Part shown: positions 47,681 through 59,290 of the stretch, in pieces | How positions within the stretch are numbered: the first letter of the stretch is position 1 | Layout: every line of letters begins with the position of its first letter | Assembly: GCF_963259705.1 (NCBI RefSeq) | Contig: NC_081842.1 | Location: forward strand, 37,413,796-37,477,795 | Reading direction: 5' to 3' | Length of the DNA: 64,000 bases | Origin: Myotis daubentonii | Lineage: Eukaryota; Chordata; Mammalia; Chiroptera; Vespertilionidae | Position numbers and translations under genes: made by a program | Notes under the pieces: generated by a model | What the model saw: only the letters and a program-made list of their open reading frames with translations | The model's database searches: none | What the model was told of the DNA's origin: nothing

Positions 47681-48882
47681 CCCAGCCAGACTTTCTCCTT
47701 GGTGGGGGCATCTAACTTGTGGGCACCGATTAGAAACAGATCGTGAGCTTTTGCTACACCAAATGCAGATGCACTTTAGATGTGTTTTGGCTTGGGGCTC
47801 ACTGATAAATCATTCTTAAGTGACCTCTGCCACAGAGATCCGCTTGGTCTGCAAGAGGCATTTCTAGGGATCCTCACCAAGGGACAGGGAAAGGGTGTCT
47901 TGTGTGACAGGAAGCTAAAGGCGGGTTCTGCGGAGACCCTCGGGGATTTTTGTGGAGGATTCTCGGTTATGTAATGGCCATCACGGGGGATTAGGTCTCC
48001 TCCTTTTCTCCAGGGCTGGCCTGGGAGGTTTGGTTTGGTTGCTGTGTTTTTCTTAAGCCTCGTGCAAAGCAAACACGCGTAAGAACACGTCCCAGATTTA
48101 TGATGCAAAGCTGCTCTCCAAGCAAATGGCCTTAGCACAGTGTCTCTTGTGGAAGAAGGGAAATAGATGAATTTGTTCTTAATTAAGACTCCTTATCTCT
48201 CTACTCTGGCATTTCCTTTTCCTAGAATGAGTTTTTAAAAATAATTTCATGTACTTTGGGTGTTCTCGTCCTTCCTCCTTACTGTAATGGTACTTGTAAT
48301 AGCTTAAATAACGAATCGTATAGATGCCTGTACTTTTGCTCTGTTACACACACACACACACACACACTAAAAAATTGAAACTCAGTAACACACAACATGG
48401 TACTTTTTCTTTTTTGTCCAAACAAGCTATTTCTTTCTTCACACACACAGGGCTGGTCTCATTTAAATTCCCTCAGTGTCTTAAATTGCAAAAAAATGGC
48501 AGCCAGCCCACAGTTGGCTACCTGGAGAATTACAGGGGAAGAGCAGCTCTTCAGGGGCCTGACCTCCCTCTGCACCTCAGGCAGGAGCGATCACTGCTGT
48601 AAAAGTCTTTAGAGCTCCCAGGAAGAAGCCAAGCAGCCCTATTTCTCAATAATGTACCAATTTCCCTATGTGTTCTTGCTCATTTCAGGAGCATTTGTAG
48701 TAGATTATAACCACTTCCCTCCAGATGGTGTGAAGAAAAACTCCCCCACCAGGCTTGCACTTCTAAAATCACCTCCCCAGGCCTGTCCTACACCCCTCCC
48801 CCACCCCCAGCTTTGCTTGGGGAAATTCCCCTGTCTGAGGTGTAGGCAGCTGGCAGGCCCAGTGCACCAGCCCTCCAAGATG
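47681..48882. other. Intergenic DNA downstream of the CpG island
   Basis: A short (CA)n at about 48342-48367. The minus-strand frame at 47776-48138 (120 codons) and others show no family resemblance. If the island promotes rightward, a non-coding first exon or intron would lie here. Confidence 0.35.
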
Positions 48883-48890
48883 GTTTAGAG

Positions 48891-49196
48891 CAGTGGTTCT
48901 CAACCTTCCTAATGCCGTGACCCTTTAATACAGTTCCTCATGTTGTGACCCAACCATAAAATTATTTTCGTTGCTACTTCATAACTGTAATGTTGCTACT
49001 GTTATGAATCATAATGTAAATATCTGATATGCAGGATGTCTTTTCATTGTTACAAATTGAACATAATTAAAGCATAGTGATGAATCACAAAAACAATATG
49101 TAATTATATATGTGTTTTCCGATGGTCTCAGGTGACCCCTGTGAAAGGGTCGTTTGACCCCCAAAGGGGTCGCGACCCACAGGTTGAGAACCTCTG
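48891..49196. mobile_element. SPIN hAT element, copy 3 (306 bp)
   Basis: Ends 'cagtggttctcaaccttcct' and 'cgcgacccacaggttgagaa' then CCTCTG. TSDs GTTTAGAG (48883-48890) and GTTTAGAA (49197-49204) differ at one base. It carries the central segment ('tcattgttacaaattgaaca') missing from copies 2 and 4, in the orientation opposite to copy 1. Confidence 0.94.
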
Positions 49197-49204
49197 GTTT
49201 AGAA

Positions 49205-50225
49205 GGTTTCCCTCTGTCAGAGAGCTTGATGCTGTTGAAGAGAGGAAAAGGGAGGGCGGGGGAGAGGGATGGGACTCACCAACAATCCATGGTACAGTTT
49301 ACTTAGGGGCTTTTCCTCAGCTCATTAGAGAGGAGTGTGGAGACTGGAGAGTTTGTCCCTTGGATTGTTAAGTGAAGAGGTTCTTAACCCTCTATGTACA
49401 TACTTCCTTTCCTTGTCTGTTGGCCCTCTGGTCTTTGCCCCTCCTAGATGCGACTGGCCCATATAAGGGTCCTGGCGAGGCAAGGAAATCAGCCACATCG
49501 CTCTGGATGTTGAGCTTTGAGAGCTGGAAACCAACTTCCTGCTCTGGAGCTTCATCCTAAGCAGCAGAGGACAGAGGTCCCAGGGGCCCTTGGGCAGAGG
49601 CTCCAGGATAGGAAGTTGGTCGCCAGCCATCAAGGCTCCAGAGCTAGGTGTACTAGTAAGACACCCATATGGGGGAGATGGAGAAGCCAGAGTCACGGCC
49701 TTGGAAGAGCTCAGTAAGTGTTCAAAGGGACAGACACACAAACAGCAAAACATCCCCCTGCCCCAAGGTGAGGGTCCGTCTCGGGTTGGTCCTTATGCAC
49801 TGGTGGAAGAAGGAAGAACTCCACGTGACCCATGGCAGCGGGCCACTCCTCCCACAGCGAGCCCTGGAGGAACCCTGGCAGCCTGATGGGCCTAGGGCCT
49901 AGGAGCAGGCCTGAAGGAGGGACATGAACCGTCCCCTATTTCCCTGGGAGAAAGCGACTGTCACCTTCTGGGCCTTTACTGCTGGGTATTTGTCATCTGG
50001 TCAGAACTGGGTGCATTTTAATTCATGGGCCACTTGTGTCTTTTCAGCTAGTCAATGTGAAGATGCCAGAGACTGACCTTGGTTTTTAAGCCCCAATTTT
50101 GGTTTAGAAAAGACAGCATCTTCAAGTAGACCCTGTATTTTGATGAAGACCATGTTAATAATTAAGTTCTCTGTGGGCAAGATTTCCAATCCATTGCCCA
50201 CTGAAATTTTGGTTTAAAATTTTTT
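49205..50225. other. Intergenic DNA, no gene recognised
   Basis: Frames up to 142 codons on the minus strand (49325-49753) overlap plus-strand frames of 98 codons in the same place, with no family match. Probably chance openings in moderately GC-rich DNA. Confidence 0.35.
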
Positions 50226-50376
50226 GAAACATCAATGATGAGAGAGAATCACTGATCGGCTGCCTCCTGCACGCCCCCCACTGGGGATGGAGCCCGAAAC
50301 CTGGACATGTGCCCTTGACCAGAATCGAACCTGGGACCCCTCAGTCCGCAGACCGATGCTCTATCCATTGAGCCAA
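50226..50376 (-). mobile_element. Partial Ves SINE, reverse
   Basis: 'gaaacatcaatgatgagaga', 'ctgcctcctgcacgcccccc' and the reversed head 'gatgctctatccattgagcc' are present. The 3' tail end (left side) is truncated and no TSD is evident. Confidence 0.85.
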
Positions 50377-51872
50377 TGTTCAACTATTTTGGATGTTTCC
50401 CAATGTTGTTCTCAATTGCGTGGTGGATTTCAATGTGGAATATAACGGGACCTGCTTTGAGTAGCACTGGAGCAGAGGTTGCATACTAGAGGTCCAAGGG
50501 CTAAATTCAGCACACATTTGTGTTTAGGTTGGCCCCAACAGATTTTTTCAAAATTGTTTTGAAAGTCCAGAGGTTTCACATAAAGATCCACCTTTTCCTG
50601 AAAAGTGAAAAGCTTCTACAACACAAGCCCATCAACAATTGGATGGAGCTGAGTAGCAGCTTCCCCTTTTAAGCCACACACCTCCAGGCAGGGTCACTCA
50701 TTTAAACTACCCAGTGGGCTGCAAAAGGCATTTGAATCTGTGTGTCCCCTCTCAAGGTATCCCCTTGATATGGGCTTTGTAGGCATTTTCATAGTCTTCT
50801 CTCAGGGAAAGAACATTCTGTAAAGGTCAAACAAACCAGGGCAGAGTGGCTCTGAGACTGGTGTTACTATAGGGTTTCTGTGAATCCTTGGTGCCCCAAA
50901 CATTCTCTCTAGATTATAATGGATAATACATTTCAAAGGTACTATGAATGAATTAAAATATTTAGATGCATGCATATGGCATTTCAATGAATATAAAAAT
51001 TCATTTAAAGATTTTGTAAGTGTTACAGAAAAGTGTTACTACTAGTTATTTGTTAATTTTTCTTGGTCAATAGAGAAAGTAAAACTACAACTACCTATTT
51101 TTTTTAAATGTTCAAAAGGGGACGCCCCTTGTGAAAAGGTTAGGGGACTACTGTTCCATAATAATGATCGCTTTCAGATTCTTGCTCATATACCCCCACA
51201 AAGAATGGTGAAATATGATGTGTCCTTCAGCTCTTTTTAAAAAGAACAGCTACAGTTTTGTATTATAAGTTAAAGTTGTTGCAAAAGATATAATATCCAG
51301 TGTGCTGCAAACATCGACATTGTAGAAGAAAACGCTTACATCATTTTTTAATATGTACTCAGTGAGATGCACATATCATAACAACCTAATACCTATCATC
51401 ATTCACTTAAAAAAAGCAAAACAAAACATGAACAAGTGGTTCTTTAACCAGGTTTCACATGGTTTTTCTCTTTGAATTTATATAGCCATCCTTAGAGAGC
51501 CAACAAATAAACATACATATTAATTTAAACATTCTGTGTGATTATATGTCTTTAAGTATTAATTGTTATTGACTATATATTATAATGAGGCGAATATAGC
51601 TTTTCTTCCAATTACCTTATGGATTCATGGATGAGCATTAATTCTATTTCTGATTTTTTTTGTGTGCAAACAAAAAATGTTATCACATAAACAAGTAGAT
51701 GGAAATGGAAGTCATTTTATAATAGCAAAATCAAATCCAAAATCTTTATTTGCTGTTCTTTTGTTCTTCATCTCCTTTGGACTCATTTGCCATAGATCCC
51801 ATGACTTGCCAAAAATCACCTCTGATTATATTCTACTTTGATCTTGTGGGAAGCGAAGAATAAGAAGCTACT
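50377..51872. other. AT-rich intergenic DNA, no gene recognised
   Basis: Only short frames. No SINE, LTR or TIR ends seen in this 1.5 kb. Confidence 0.4.
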
Positions 51873-52426
51873 TGCTATAGACCAGGGGTGGGCAACCTTT
51901 TTTCTGCCAACTGCCATTTGGATCTTTATAACATCATTTGTGGGCCATACAAAATTATCAGCTTGAAAATTAGCCTGCTATATTTGGTGAAACACTTAAT
52001 TAACTCACCCCTAATGCCTTGGCAGGGCCAGACCAATGATTTCTCCGGCCTTATGTGGCCTGCGGGCTGGGTGTTCCCCACCCCTGCTATAGACTGAACA
52101 TTTGTGTCCCCCCAGAATTTATATGTTGAAAGCTAATTCCCAGTGTGATGGTATTTGGAGGTGGGACCTTTGAGCGGTGATTAGGTCTGGAGGGTGGAAC
52201 GCTCATGAATGGGATCAGTAGCCTTATTAAAGCGGCCCCAGAGAGATCCCTCTCCCTTCCTGCCATGTGAGGACACAGTGTAAAGATGGTAGGTCATCTG
52301 CAAACCAAAGCAGACACTCAATCTGCCAGTCCCTTCTTAGACTTCTAGCCTTCAGCACTGTGAGAAAAACTTCTGTTGTTTACAAGCCACTGTGGTATTT
52401 ATTATAGCAGCGCAGACTGACTAACA
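51873..52426 (+). mobile_element. MaLR (MST/MLT1-type) LTR split by a hAT element
   Basis: The LTR begins TGCTATAGAC at 51873, is interrupted by the hAT at 51883-52086, and resumes 'tgaacatttgtgtcccccca'. 'gatggtatttggaggtggga', 'gaggacacagtgtaaagatg' and 'tttattatagcagcgcagac' then 'tgactaaca' complete a MaLR LTR with TG...CA ends. The hAT TSD is made of LTR bases. Confidence 0.88.
51883..52086. mobile_element. Non-autonomous hAT DNA transposon, 204 bp, inside an LTR
   Basis: Ends CAGGGGTGGGCAACC and GTTCCCCACCCCTG (imperfect TIRs with matching CAGGGGTGGG/CCCACCCCTG ends). A perfect 8-bp TSD, CTATAGAC, lies at 51875-51882 and 52087-52094. The interior ('atttgtgggccatacaaaat', 'tgtggcctgcgggctgg') differs from the 5772-5975 element, so it is a separate hAT family. 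Confidence 0.93.
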
Positions 52427-53639
52427 CCATCTGACCAGCAAAGGTATTTATTTCAAGTCATGAAGATTATTTTGCTCAGCAGATGTTCGTGTCCCAGGGC
52501 ACAGACCACAGTAAGATTGGGCATGGCTATACAGTATGCACTTCTTTAGTAAAGTAGGAGACCACACAAAGAGGTCACCTTGACAACAAGCTCTCCATCA
52601 GATAAGCAGCACTCATAAAAGCTGAGGAAATTGATTCCCTTAAAAAATGCCCTTTTCTGTGTACCCTTTGTACCCACAGAGGTATATATGTACCCCAGTT
52701 TGAAGATGGCCGTCCTAGAAAAATGTTCTTGGGGGGTTTAAAGGGAGATACCAGGAGGTCAACATTGCCAGTGATTACACTGATAACATACTCATTGTGT
52801 TTGAATCGTAGGCCCAGTTATATCTTGTGGCCCATTCGGTGGGAGCTCCCTGTCAGGGCATCACTAAAGAAAGTGTGATGTGGAGCTTTGCTGAGAGCCT
52901 GTGAAGGCTGCAGTTTGTAGCAACGTGGGTTTTACGCAGTTATACTCGCTTTGCCGTTGGCTTTTTGTTCTGCCTTTTTCACTGGGTTCTAGTGAGGATG
53001 TGCTCCACTCCACCCACTCTTCCCCTCTAACTCCCTTAACTGATTTAAAGAACCATTCCTATCCCTCCCTACATGTGGTCAGAAGTTCCTCCCTGGATCC
53101 CTTCCTCATCCCTCGTTGTGCAAACATCTCCCCAGCTTGCTGTTGTTTTGGAGAAGGTGGCTCCAAGTAAGTCAATGCTTTTTAGAGAGGATAGCTGATA
53201 ATGTTCAGGGATCATGCTTTGCTCTCCACGTTCTTTTTTCCCTTTTAGTTCTGGTACTTTGTGAGAACTTCATATATGAGCTGAAGTTACCTCTAAGGGT
53301 AAACAAATGTCCGCTGCTCCTGGCCATCTAATCTAATCTCACCAAAGAGAAGTTTGAGGGCCTCCGAAAGTCAGGACCACTCTTGAGGTACCCTAGGGGT
53401 GTGGGTCCAATGAAGATTATACCTGAGAAGTTCAGTCTAGGACATGTGAAACCCTTGAAATACTTTTAAACCAGATTTAATCTTCTATTGGTGTACTAAC
53501 AGTTCTGATCTGGGATCATGTTGGATTTTTCTAGGTGTATTTCATTCTGCACCTGAGGCTTAAATTGATTCAAAATTGAGGGAAAGAAAAGAGAATGGTG
53601 GGAAATGTTTTAAAAATAATTTTTTGTTGAAATGTATGA
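52427..53639. other. Intergenic DNA, no gene recognised
   Basis: Frames up to 89 codons without family resemblance. No repeats recognised. Confidence 0.4.
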
Positions 53640-53765
53640 GCACCCAGCATGTCAGGCATCTCGCACACATTATCTCATTAAATCCTTTCAATATCCATCG
53701 TTAACTCATTTTGTAGGCGAGGAAGTCTCAGAAGGGATGGAAGCTGATTGTTTCGCCATCCTTTG
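53640..53765. mobile_element. MIR SINE fragment
   Basis: 'tcgcacacattatctcatta' then 'aatcctttcaatatccatcg' and 'tttgtaggcgaggaagtctc' match the MIR core region. Degraded. Confidence 0.65.
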
Positions 53766-55303
53766 CTCTGTGTTTGCCTGACTGACCATTGCAATACTTA
53801 TTACTCAAGTGCAATTTCCCAATATATAAAGAAGAGCAGAAATTGGACATAGATCTACTTTGTACATGTATGCATTTACATGTGAATATATTTTTCTAAG
53901 GTAATGTCAAGGCAATCGAAATAGGGGTTCATCTACTCCTTCAGTCCCTAAAAGGTTGATGCGGATTTCTAGTGGCACTTCAACAAGAAATTGAAGACTA
54001 AAAAAATATCTCTTAAACTATATTGTTTAAGCCATTTAGGCTGGTTATATATCTTCCAAAACAGACAACAAGACATTTTCTTTTTTTTAACACGATTGAC
54101 ATTTAAAGTTACATGAACGAGGGGATGAAAAGAATGAATTGGACTAATTGGATCAGCAAAGTGATAAATAAGAGCACAACTCCTAAGACTTCCAACACTT
54201 GGCCTACACGGGCACGAGTGTCCTTCAGAGTAGCAAAGCTAGGTAGATTGTGACTTTACCCAACAAGAGAGAATGAGTCTGAGCAGAAAGATGAGTCCAG
54301 CTTGAACATGTTGAGCTTGAGGACCAGCCAAATGGTGCTGCCCATTGGATCCATGGTTCTGAAACTTAGAAGGAGTTATGCACCTATCGATGGTCATTGA
54401 ATCTACTGGAGGGAGGAGTACACTGGGAGAGTATGTACAAGGAGAATGGGGGAGAGCCAGAAAACAAACCTGGGATAATATAAACTAATACTTAAAAATA
54501 TGAGGCAGTGAAGGAGATTGAGAAGAAGTAGCCAGGAAAGAGGGAAAAGTCAGAAAATTGGTGGAGGTTGTTTTTGCAAGGGTAGTGGGAGAATTCAACA
54601 TTATTAAAAGCACCCACAAGATCATGGAAATAAAGACCATTGGATTTGGCCTAAGGAGATCACCAGCCAGCTTGGCAACAGCACTTCAGAAGGGGGTGGA
54701 TTGGGAAGCTGAGGAGGCAAGGATCGGACACGACTTTGTAATGACATTTAAGATGTGAAGGGCAGTGGTTATAGGAGGAATTTATGTTTTAAAGAAGGGG
54801 ACTCCATCAGCATGTTTACTAGTACAGTGCTGATGGTGGCACGGAGCCCGTAGAGAGGGAGACCTAGAAGATGTGAAGAGAGTGGGGACAAATCATAGAT
54901 TGAGGAGGAAGAAAATGTCAGAAAGGATGAGATCCAGAGAGCAGTAAAATGTATGATGCATCCAAGGTCTCCCCTCTTCCTTTTACATACTGGAGAAATA
55001 CCTGAGCGTGGAAACCAACCCGTCTCTATCATTGGTCTCCCAGGTGGGTTGTCTGACTAGTTTACTCACCAGAGTGGGAGCTGTTGTAAGAAGGCACTAC
55101 ACAAATTTAGTTCGGTCTTTCCACTTCCTAACTCACTTTTTGTACTTACGAAGTGATGATTTATACTGTCAAAAAAGTTAATATAGTATATGTTTTAGGC
55201 AAAAGGGTATAGCATGAAGCTACATTTGTAAATAAATAATCCCATGCCAGGGGATGGAGGATAAAGGAGAGCAGGGACCACCACGTTTCAGGCCTGGCTG
55301 TTC
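53766..55303. other. Intergenic DNA with debris of the 41.8-kb ancient repeat family
   Basis: The stretch about 54480-54790 ('catggaaataaagaccattg', 'gatttggcctaaggagatca', 'acttcagaagggggtggatt') belongs to the same ancient repeat class as 41780-44470, in the same orientation. No gene recognised. Confidence 0.4.
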
Positions 55304-55311
55304 CTCTATCG

Positions 55312-55523
55312 CAGTGGTCCTCAACCTTCTGGCCCTTTAAATACAGTTCCTCATGTTGTGACCCAACCATAAAATTATTTTCGTTGCTACTTCATAACTG
55401 TAATGTTGCTACTGTTATGAATCGTAATGTAAATATATGATATGCAGGATGGTCTTAGTCGACCCCTGTGAAAGGGTCGTTTGACCGCCAAAGGGGTCGC
55501 GACCCACAGGTTGAGAACCGCTG
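55312..55523. mobile_element. SPIN hAT element, copy 4 (212 bp, internally deleted)
   Basis: Ends 'cagtggtcctcaaccttctg' and 'cgcgacccacaggttgagaa' then CCGCTG. TSDs CTCTATCG (55304-55311) and ATCTATGG (55524-55531) have two mismatches. It lacks the same central segment as copy 2 plus some bases near the left end. Confidence 0.92.
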
Positions 55524-55531
55524 ATCTATGG

Positions 55532-57110
55532 GGAGGCACTGCAGTCAAGTCAGTCGATCAGGAAACAACCAGGTGCATCTTTAACTGGCATCACTTTCCA
55601 GTGATGCATCCAAACATGATTTAAAATTTCTTATTTCCACAGAGAAATCCAAAGACTGACCATTGATGTATTCCCAAGTTACATGCACACAATTGATTTA
55701 TTATTATTTTTTTTAATACTGGCTAACAAAAGCCATAAGAAATATTTAGATGTTCTTCACAAAATTCTTCAGCTTGTTGTCCCTTGTTTGCCAAATGGCC
55801 TGATCATAGAACAGACACATGTTATGTGTCTCTTTCCACCGAATGGGGTCTAGTTATCAATCTGCCACAGTAGGAACATGGGCGGCGATATAAACTGTGT
55901 CTAAGTGAGAACGCCCTGATCCAAAGGACTGTCGGCACTTTAATTGAATCCATTTATTAGCCTCTCTTGTCAGCACCAGCTCCTGAAGACTATGTACGGA
56001 CTATGAATACATATCCCGGGCTAGAAAGTTCATGATTGTGTTTATTAGAAGAAAGTTCACTGTTTTCAATCTTGCTGATAGAATTCCATCCAAAATATTT
56101 GGCTAGAGTTACTGAATGACTGGCAGGATGCTTTTATTAAACTTGGTTTTATTGGTCAAATTTTAAATGGAAGCCAATAAGAAATTTGCCAAATGAAGAG
56201 TAAAAAAAAAAAAAAAAAAAAAAAAAAGGGCTCCATCCCAATGTGTAATTTGGAAGTCTCCTGACTAATATTGTTTGTGGGGAAGCTCTTCAGCTGGTAA
56301 CCAGGCCTAGTCAATTTTATTTTAAAGGGCCTCTTGCATCTATCTCAATTTTTCCTGTTACCACCTGGTCCAGGTCTTCATATCTCACCTACCAATTACT
56401 CCTACAGCTCTCAGCTGGTCCCTCTGTTCCTGGCTCATCCCAACTTCAACCCAACTATGTCAAGGGGATGTTTTGCAAATCACCACTAACCTTGGGTCAT
56501 TTCCCTGTTTTTTAAAACTAAGTGCCTTGATATTGCTTCCTGAATCAAGGAGAAAATTTTATTTTGCATAAAAATTATGTATTAGCATAACTAAGATCAT
56601 GTGCCTTGGTGGAAAGTGACATTGAATAGTAGTGAGACTGGGCTCCTCCTAGGAAATGTAATGCAAGAAAGGTATTAAGAAACTGTAAGAAATGCAAAAG
56701 ATCTTAGTTCAAACCAGGGTCATTCAGGGCCTGAAGCTTCCATGACTCTTTAAGAAAACAATAGAAAACATATAATTACAACATTAGACACAGTATAAAC
56801 CTTGGAAAGGGTCAGTGCAAGGGAGGGGCCTTAAAGCTGAAGCTTTATTCATCGGAAATGTGCTTCTGGGTCAAACAGATATGGCCTAATAACTGCATTT
56901 ATTTGTCTTGCATTTTCATATTTCGCTCAAAGTAATACACTCACGTGGCACAAAGTCATACATATAAACTCAAACAGTGCAGAAGGGCTTGGGATGGAAA
57001 GCAACATTCGCTGATCCTCAACCCTCCTCAGTCTTAGTTCCATTCCCAGAGACCAGCTATTTTAACTTTATCTTTCCTCTAGGCTCTGAAATGTCCAATA
57101 ATATGTGCTT
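55532..57110. other. Intergenic DNA with a poly(A) run
   Basis: A run of about 25 A lies at 56203-56227. The sequence at about 56930-57110 ('aaagtaatacactcacgtgg', 'ctcaaacagtgcagaaggg') looks like an old L1-type 3' fragment. No gene recognised. Confidence 0.4.
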
Positions 57111-57113
57111 ATA

Positions 57114-57972
57114 ATTTTTTTCTTGCAATAAGCTTTATTGTTTCATTTGGTCCAGTGCATGGGAGAGGGCTTCAGGGTGGTTAAAAGAATGACCAGTAGT
57201 TTCGGGGAGAGGCTCAGGTAAAAGCCAGACACCAGGGGAATGCAGATGGCCCCCTCAAAGGCCTCTGGGCTCCACAGGCTCCTAGTCGTGCTTGAGGGGG
57301 AGTCTTTCGAAGAGATAATCGCCAGCAGCCTAAGGAGGTGAGTCAGGTGTCGCCCATCTCCTTGATGAGTTTCACCTGCTCACCCAGGAAGTGGTTCTCC
57401 AGGAAGTCACGGAGCTGAGGGTCTGCGCGGGCAGAGCCCAGGGCCTGCAGCTCCACAGGGGCCTGGGTCAGGTTCCTCTCCAAGGCCAGGGCGGCTCCCA
57501 TGGCGGCCTGAGTTTTGCCCACTCATCTGGGGAGGCTTCAGCACGTCCTGGAGAGAATGCGGCCACCGTGCGGGCTTTGCAACTTTAAGAGAAGCTCAGC
57601 GCCCTCGCGCTTCTTCTCCGCCAACTTGGGGAGAAGTGGCCCCCGCCCTCCAGAGCCACATCGTCCCGGTGAAATAGAAGCCCAGGGAGAGGTAGGTGTG
57701 GGGGCCCGCAGATGCAGGCTGGCCAGGCGGGTGACCGCAGCCTCCGCCCCGGAGGGATAATTCTGACGATTTGGGAGCTCATGGCTGTTCGGCAATAAGG
57801 AGTTAAGGCAGAAAAACCCCGGTGTGTGGGCAGGTCCTGGAGGTGGTTCTGAAGGTGGTGACTGGATGAGACGCAGGAGAGTGGCCGGAGGCTGGAGGAA
57901 GGGGCGTCCCTGGGTCTGTTTGGTTTAAACACTGTTGAAGCAAAAGACAGATCCTGGACCGCCCAGGGCACT
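57114..57972 (-). pseudogene. Ferritin light chain processed pseudogene
   Basis: On the minus strand this is an intron-less, defective copy of the ferritin light-chain mRNA, whose protein is the L subunit of the cytosolic iron-storage shell. The start codon is at 57782-57780 (MSSQI). The frame then shifts: one frame carries RQNYPSGAEAAVTRLASLHLRA and another FHRDDVALEGGGHF, so at least two indels break it within the first 40 codons. Further downstream, segments for the central and C-terminal helices ('gagaaccacttcctgggtga' sense) are recognisable up to the stop at 57284-57282. The span is 501 nt against 528 in the functional gene, with a deletion before the C-terminus. A 3' UTR, an AATAAA (57139-57134) and a short A tract (about 57121-57114) complete the retrocopy. 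Clear TSDs were not found, so it is old. I leave the symbol blank because it is a retrocopy of FTL, not the gene. Confidence 0.9.
57920..57950 (-). promoter_or_regulatory. Relic iron-responsive element in the ferritin retrocopy 5' UTR
   Basis: The sense strand reads 'gcttcaacagtgtttaaac': the bulged C, the 5-bp upper-stem left arm TTCAA and the CAGTGT loop (57934-57929) of the ferritin IRE are intact. In the right arm, TTGGA has become TTAAA, giving one C-A mismatch in the upper stem. It would bind iron-regulatory protein weakly if transcribed. Its position in the retrocopy shows that the source mRNA included nearly the whole 5' UTR. Confidence 0.8.
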
Positions 57973-58284
57973 GCCTAAAATTTTTTCTTAATAAAATGTA
58001 TTAATGTCTGTTTATCGGCTCGCTATGAGAGATGAGGATTTATCTCATTTTATTCCACCTTCTCCCAATGCTAGGGACGTACGTATTGTTTTTAGTTCTA
58101 GTCTTTATTAATTTAGACCAGTGATTACCTTTTGCTTTAGTCTTGTGTGATTTAGAAATCGCTCCATAATCTTATTCCACTATCACCGCCCTGAAGCATC
58201 TCTTCTCTGCTGGTTTCTTTGTTGTTTCCTTTGCACAATAGGGTCATACTAACTCCCCCACCCAGCCCTGCCTCCCTCTGCATA
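57973..58284. other. Intergenic DNA, nothing recognised
   Basis: A short segment between the ferritin retrocopy and the L2 fragment. No features seen. Confidence 0.4.
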
Positions 58285-58650
58285 TTTCAGTCCTTTTCAT
58301 CCTTCAAAGCCCAGATCAATTCTTACCTCATCCATACATCTCAGCTGTTCCAATATACTTTGGTGTCTCTTTTTGAATGCGTCTCACTTCTGCAACACAC
58401 AATTTAGCACTCAATTATAAAGCTTATTGTTTGCTTTGGAGCCCAGCTCCCTCTTGCTCCCTGGAGCCAATCACTGTATCTCTTGCAAGGTTCGTTCGCT
58501 CTTAGTAACCGCTTATTGAACGGAATCATTCTGTTCTCTAATTGTTTCAGGTTTGTGCATCTTACCTGCTTCACTAGATTCATAACTTCATATACTTTTG
58601 TATTTTCTCACAGTGTTAAACACAGAGTAGGCACGCAATAATAAACAGCT
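58285..58650 (+). mobile_element. L2 LINE 3' fragment
   Basis: 'cttttcatccttcaaagccc' then 'agatcaattcttacctcatc', 'atctcttgcaaggttcgttc' and 'cacagagtaggcacgcaata' then 'ataaacagctgaatga' track the L2 3' end. Confidence 0.7.
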
Positions 58651-58729
58651 GAATGATTCTGATCTTTTCTTCACCCAGTTATCTCGTGGCATTTCTCTTG
58701 CATTTATTGGAAGAGAGTAGAGGTTAGAA

Positions 58730-58951
58730 CAGTGGTTCTCAACCTTGGCTGCACATTAGAATCACCTGGGAATCTTTTTAAAATCCTGATTTCTGGGCCT
58801 CATCCTCCGGAAATTCTGTTTCTTTGTTATGGGGTGAGGCCACAACATTAGTAACAAAGAAACAGAATTTCCGGAGGATGGGGCCCAGAAATCAGGATTT
58901 TAAAAAGATTCCCAGGTGATTCTAATGTGCAGCCAAGGTTGAGAACCACTG
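58730..58951. mobile_element. Fold-back hAT element with ~100-bp inverted arms
   Basis: The left arm starts 'cagtggttctcaaccttggc' and the right arm ends with its complement ('gccaaggttgagaaccactg'). The arms are about 100 bp each and, comparing by eye, differ at a single base ('ggcctcatcc' against 'ggccccatcc'), around a loop of about 22 bp (58830-58851). A perfect 8-bp TSD, GGTTAGAA, lies at 58722-58729 and 58952-58959. The arm sequence ('tgcacattagaatcacctgg') is that of the MER5/Charlie hAT group, normally found as a single non-palindromic copy. Confidence 0.93.
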
Positions 58952-58959
58952 GGTTAGAA

Positions 58960-59288
58960 GAAAAGTCCTATTTAGTGTTCACCCTCAGCCACATAAAGTA
59001 TACGTACATTTTCCCCTGCCTTTTCTTTGTGAGGATAATTCTGTCTCCCCATTCACTCCCTAAGCTCCTAACAATGTTGTTAAGTATGGCTTTAAAGAAT
59101 ATCTTTTAAGACAGTTTTTGTGTGCAGAAAAGATTACTCAGAGGCTTTAAAAAAAATGGATAATCAATTATTTGTTACAACTCCACAAAGGTAGCTCTTT
59201 CTTAAGCTTTTAAGTTCAGTTTAAAAATCTCATTTTTCTATTTATAAATTTAGCACATTTTAATCGTTTTTAAGGGGCCTTAGACTAA
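58960..59288. other. Intergenic DNA, nothing recognised
   Basis: AT-rich with one 60-codon frame of no known family that starts inside the fold-back element. Confidence 0.4.
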
Positions 59289-59290
59289 TA

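Noticed and set aside
49325..49753. 142-codon minus-strand frame
   Set aside because: Overlaps several plus-strand frames of similar length in moderately GC-rich DNA, with no family resemblance or conserved start context.
57391..57760. Plus-strand frames over the ferritin retrocopy
   Set aside because: They are antisense shadows of the ferritin light-chain pseudogene.
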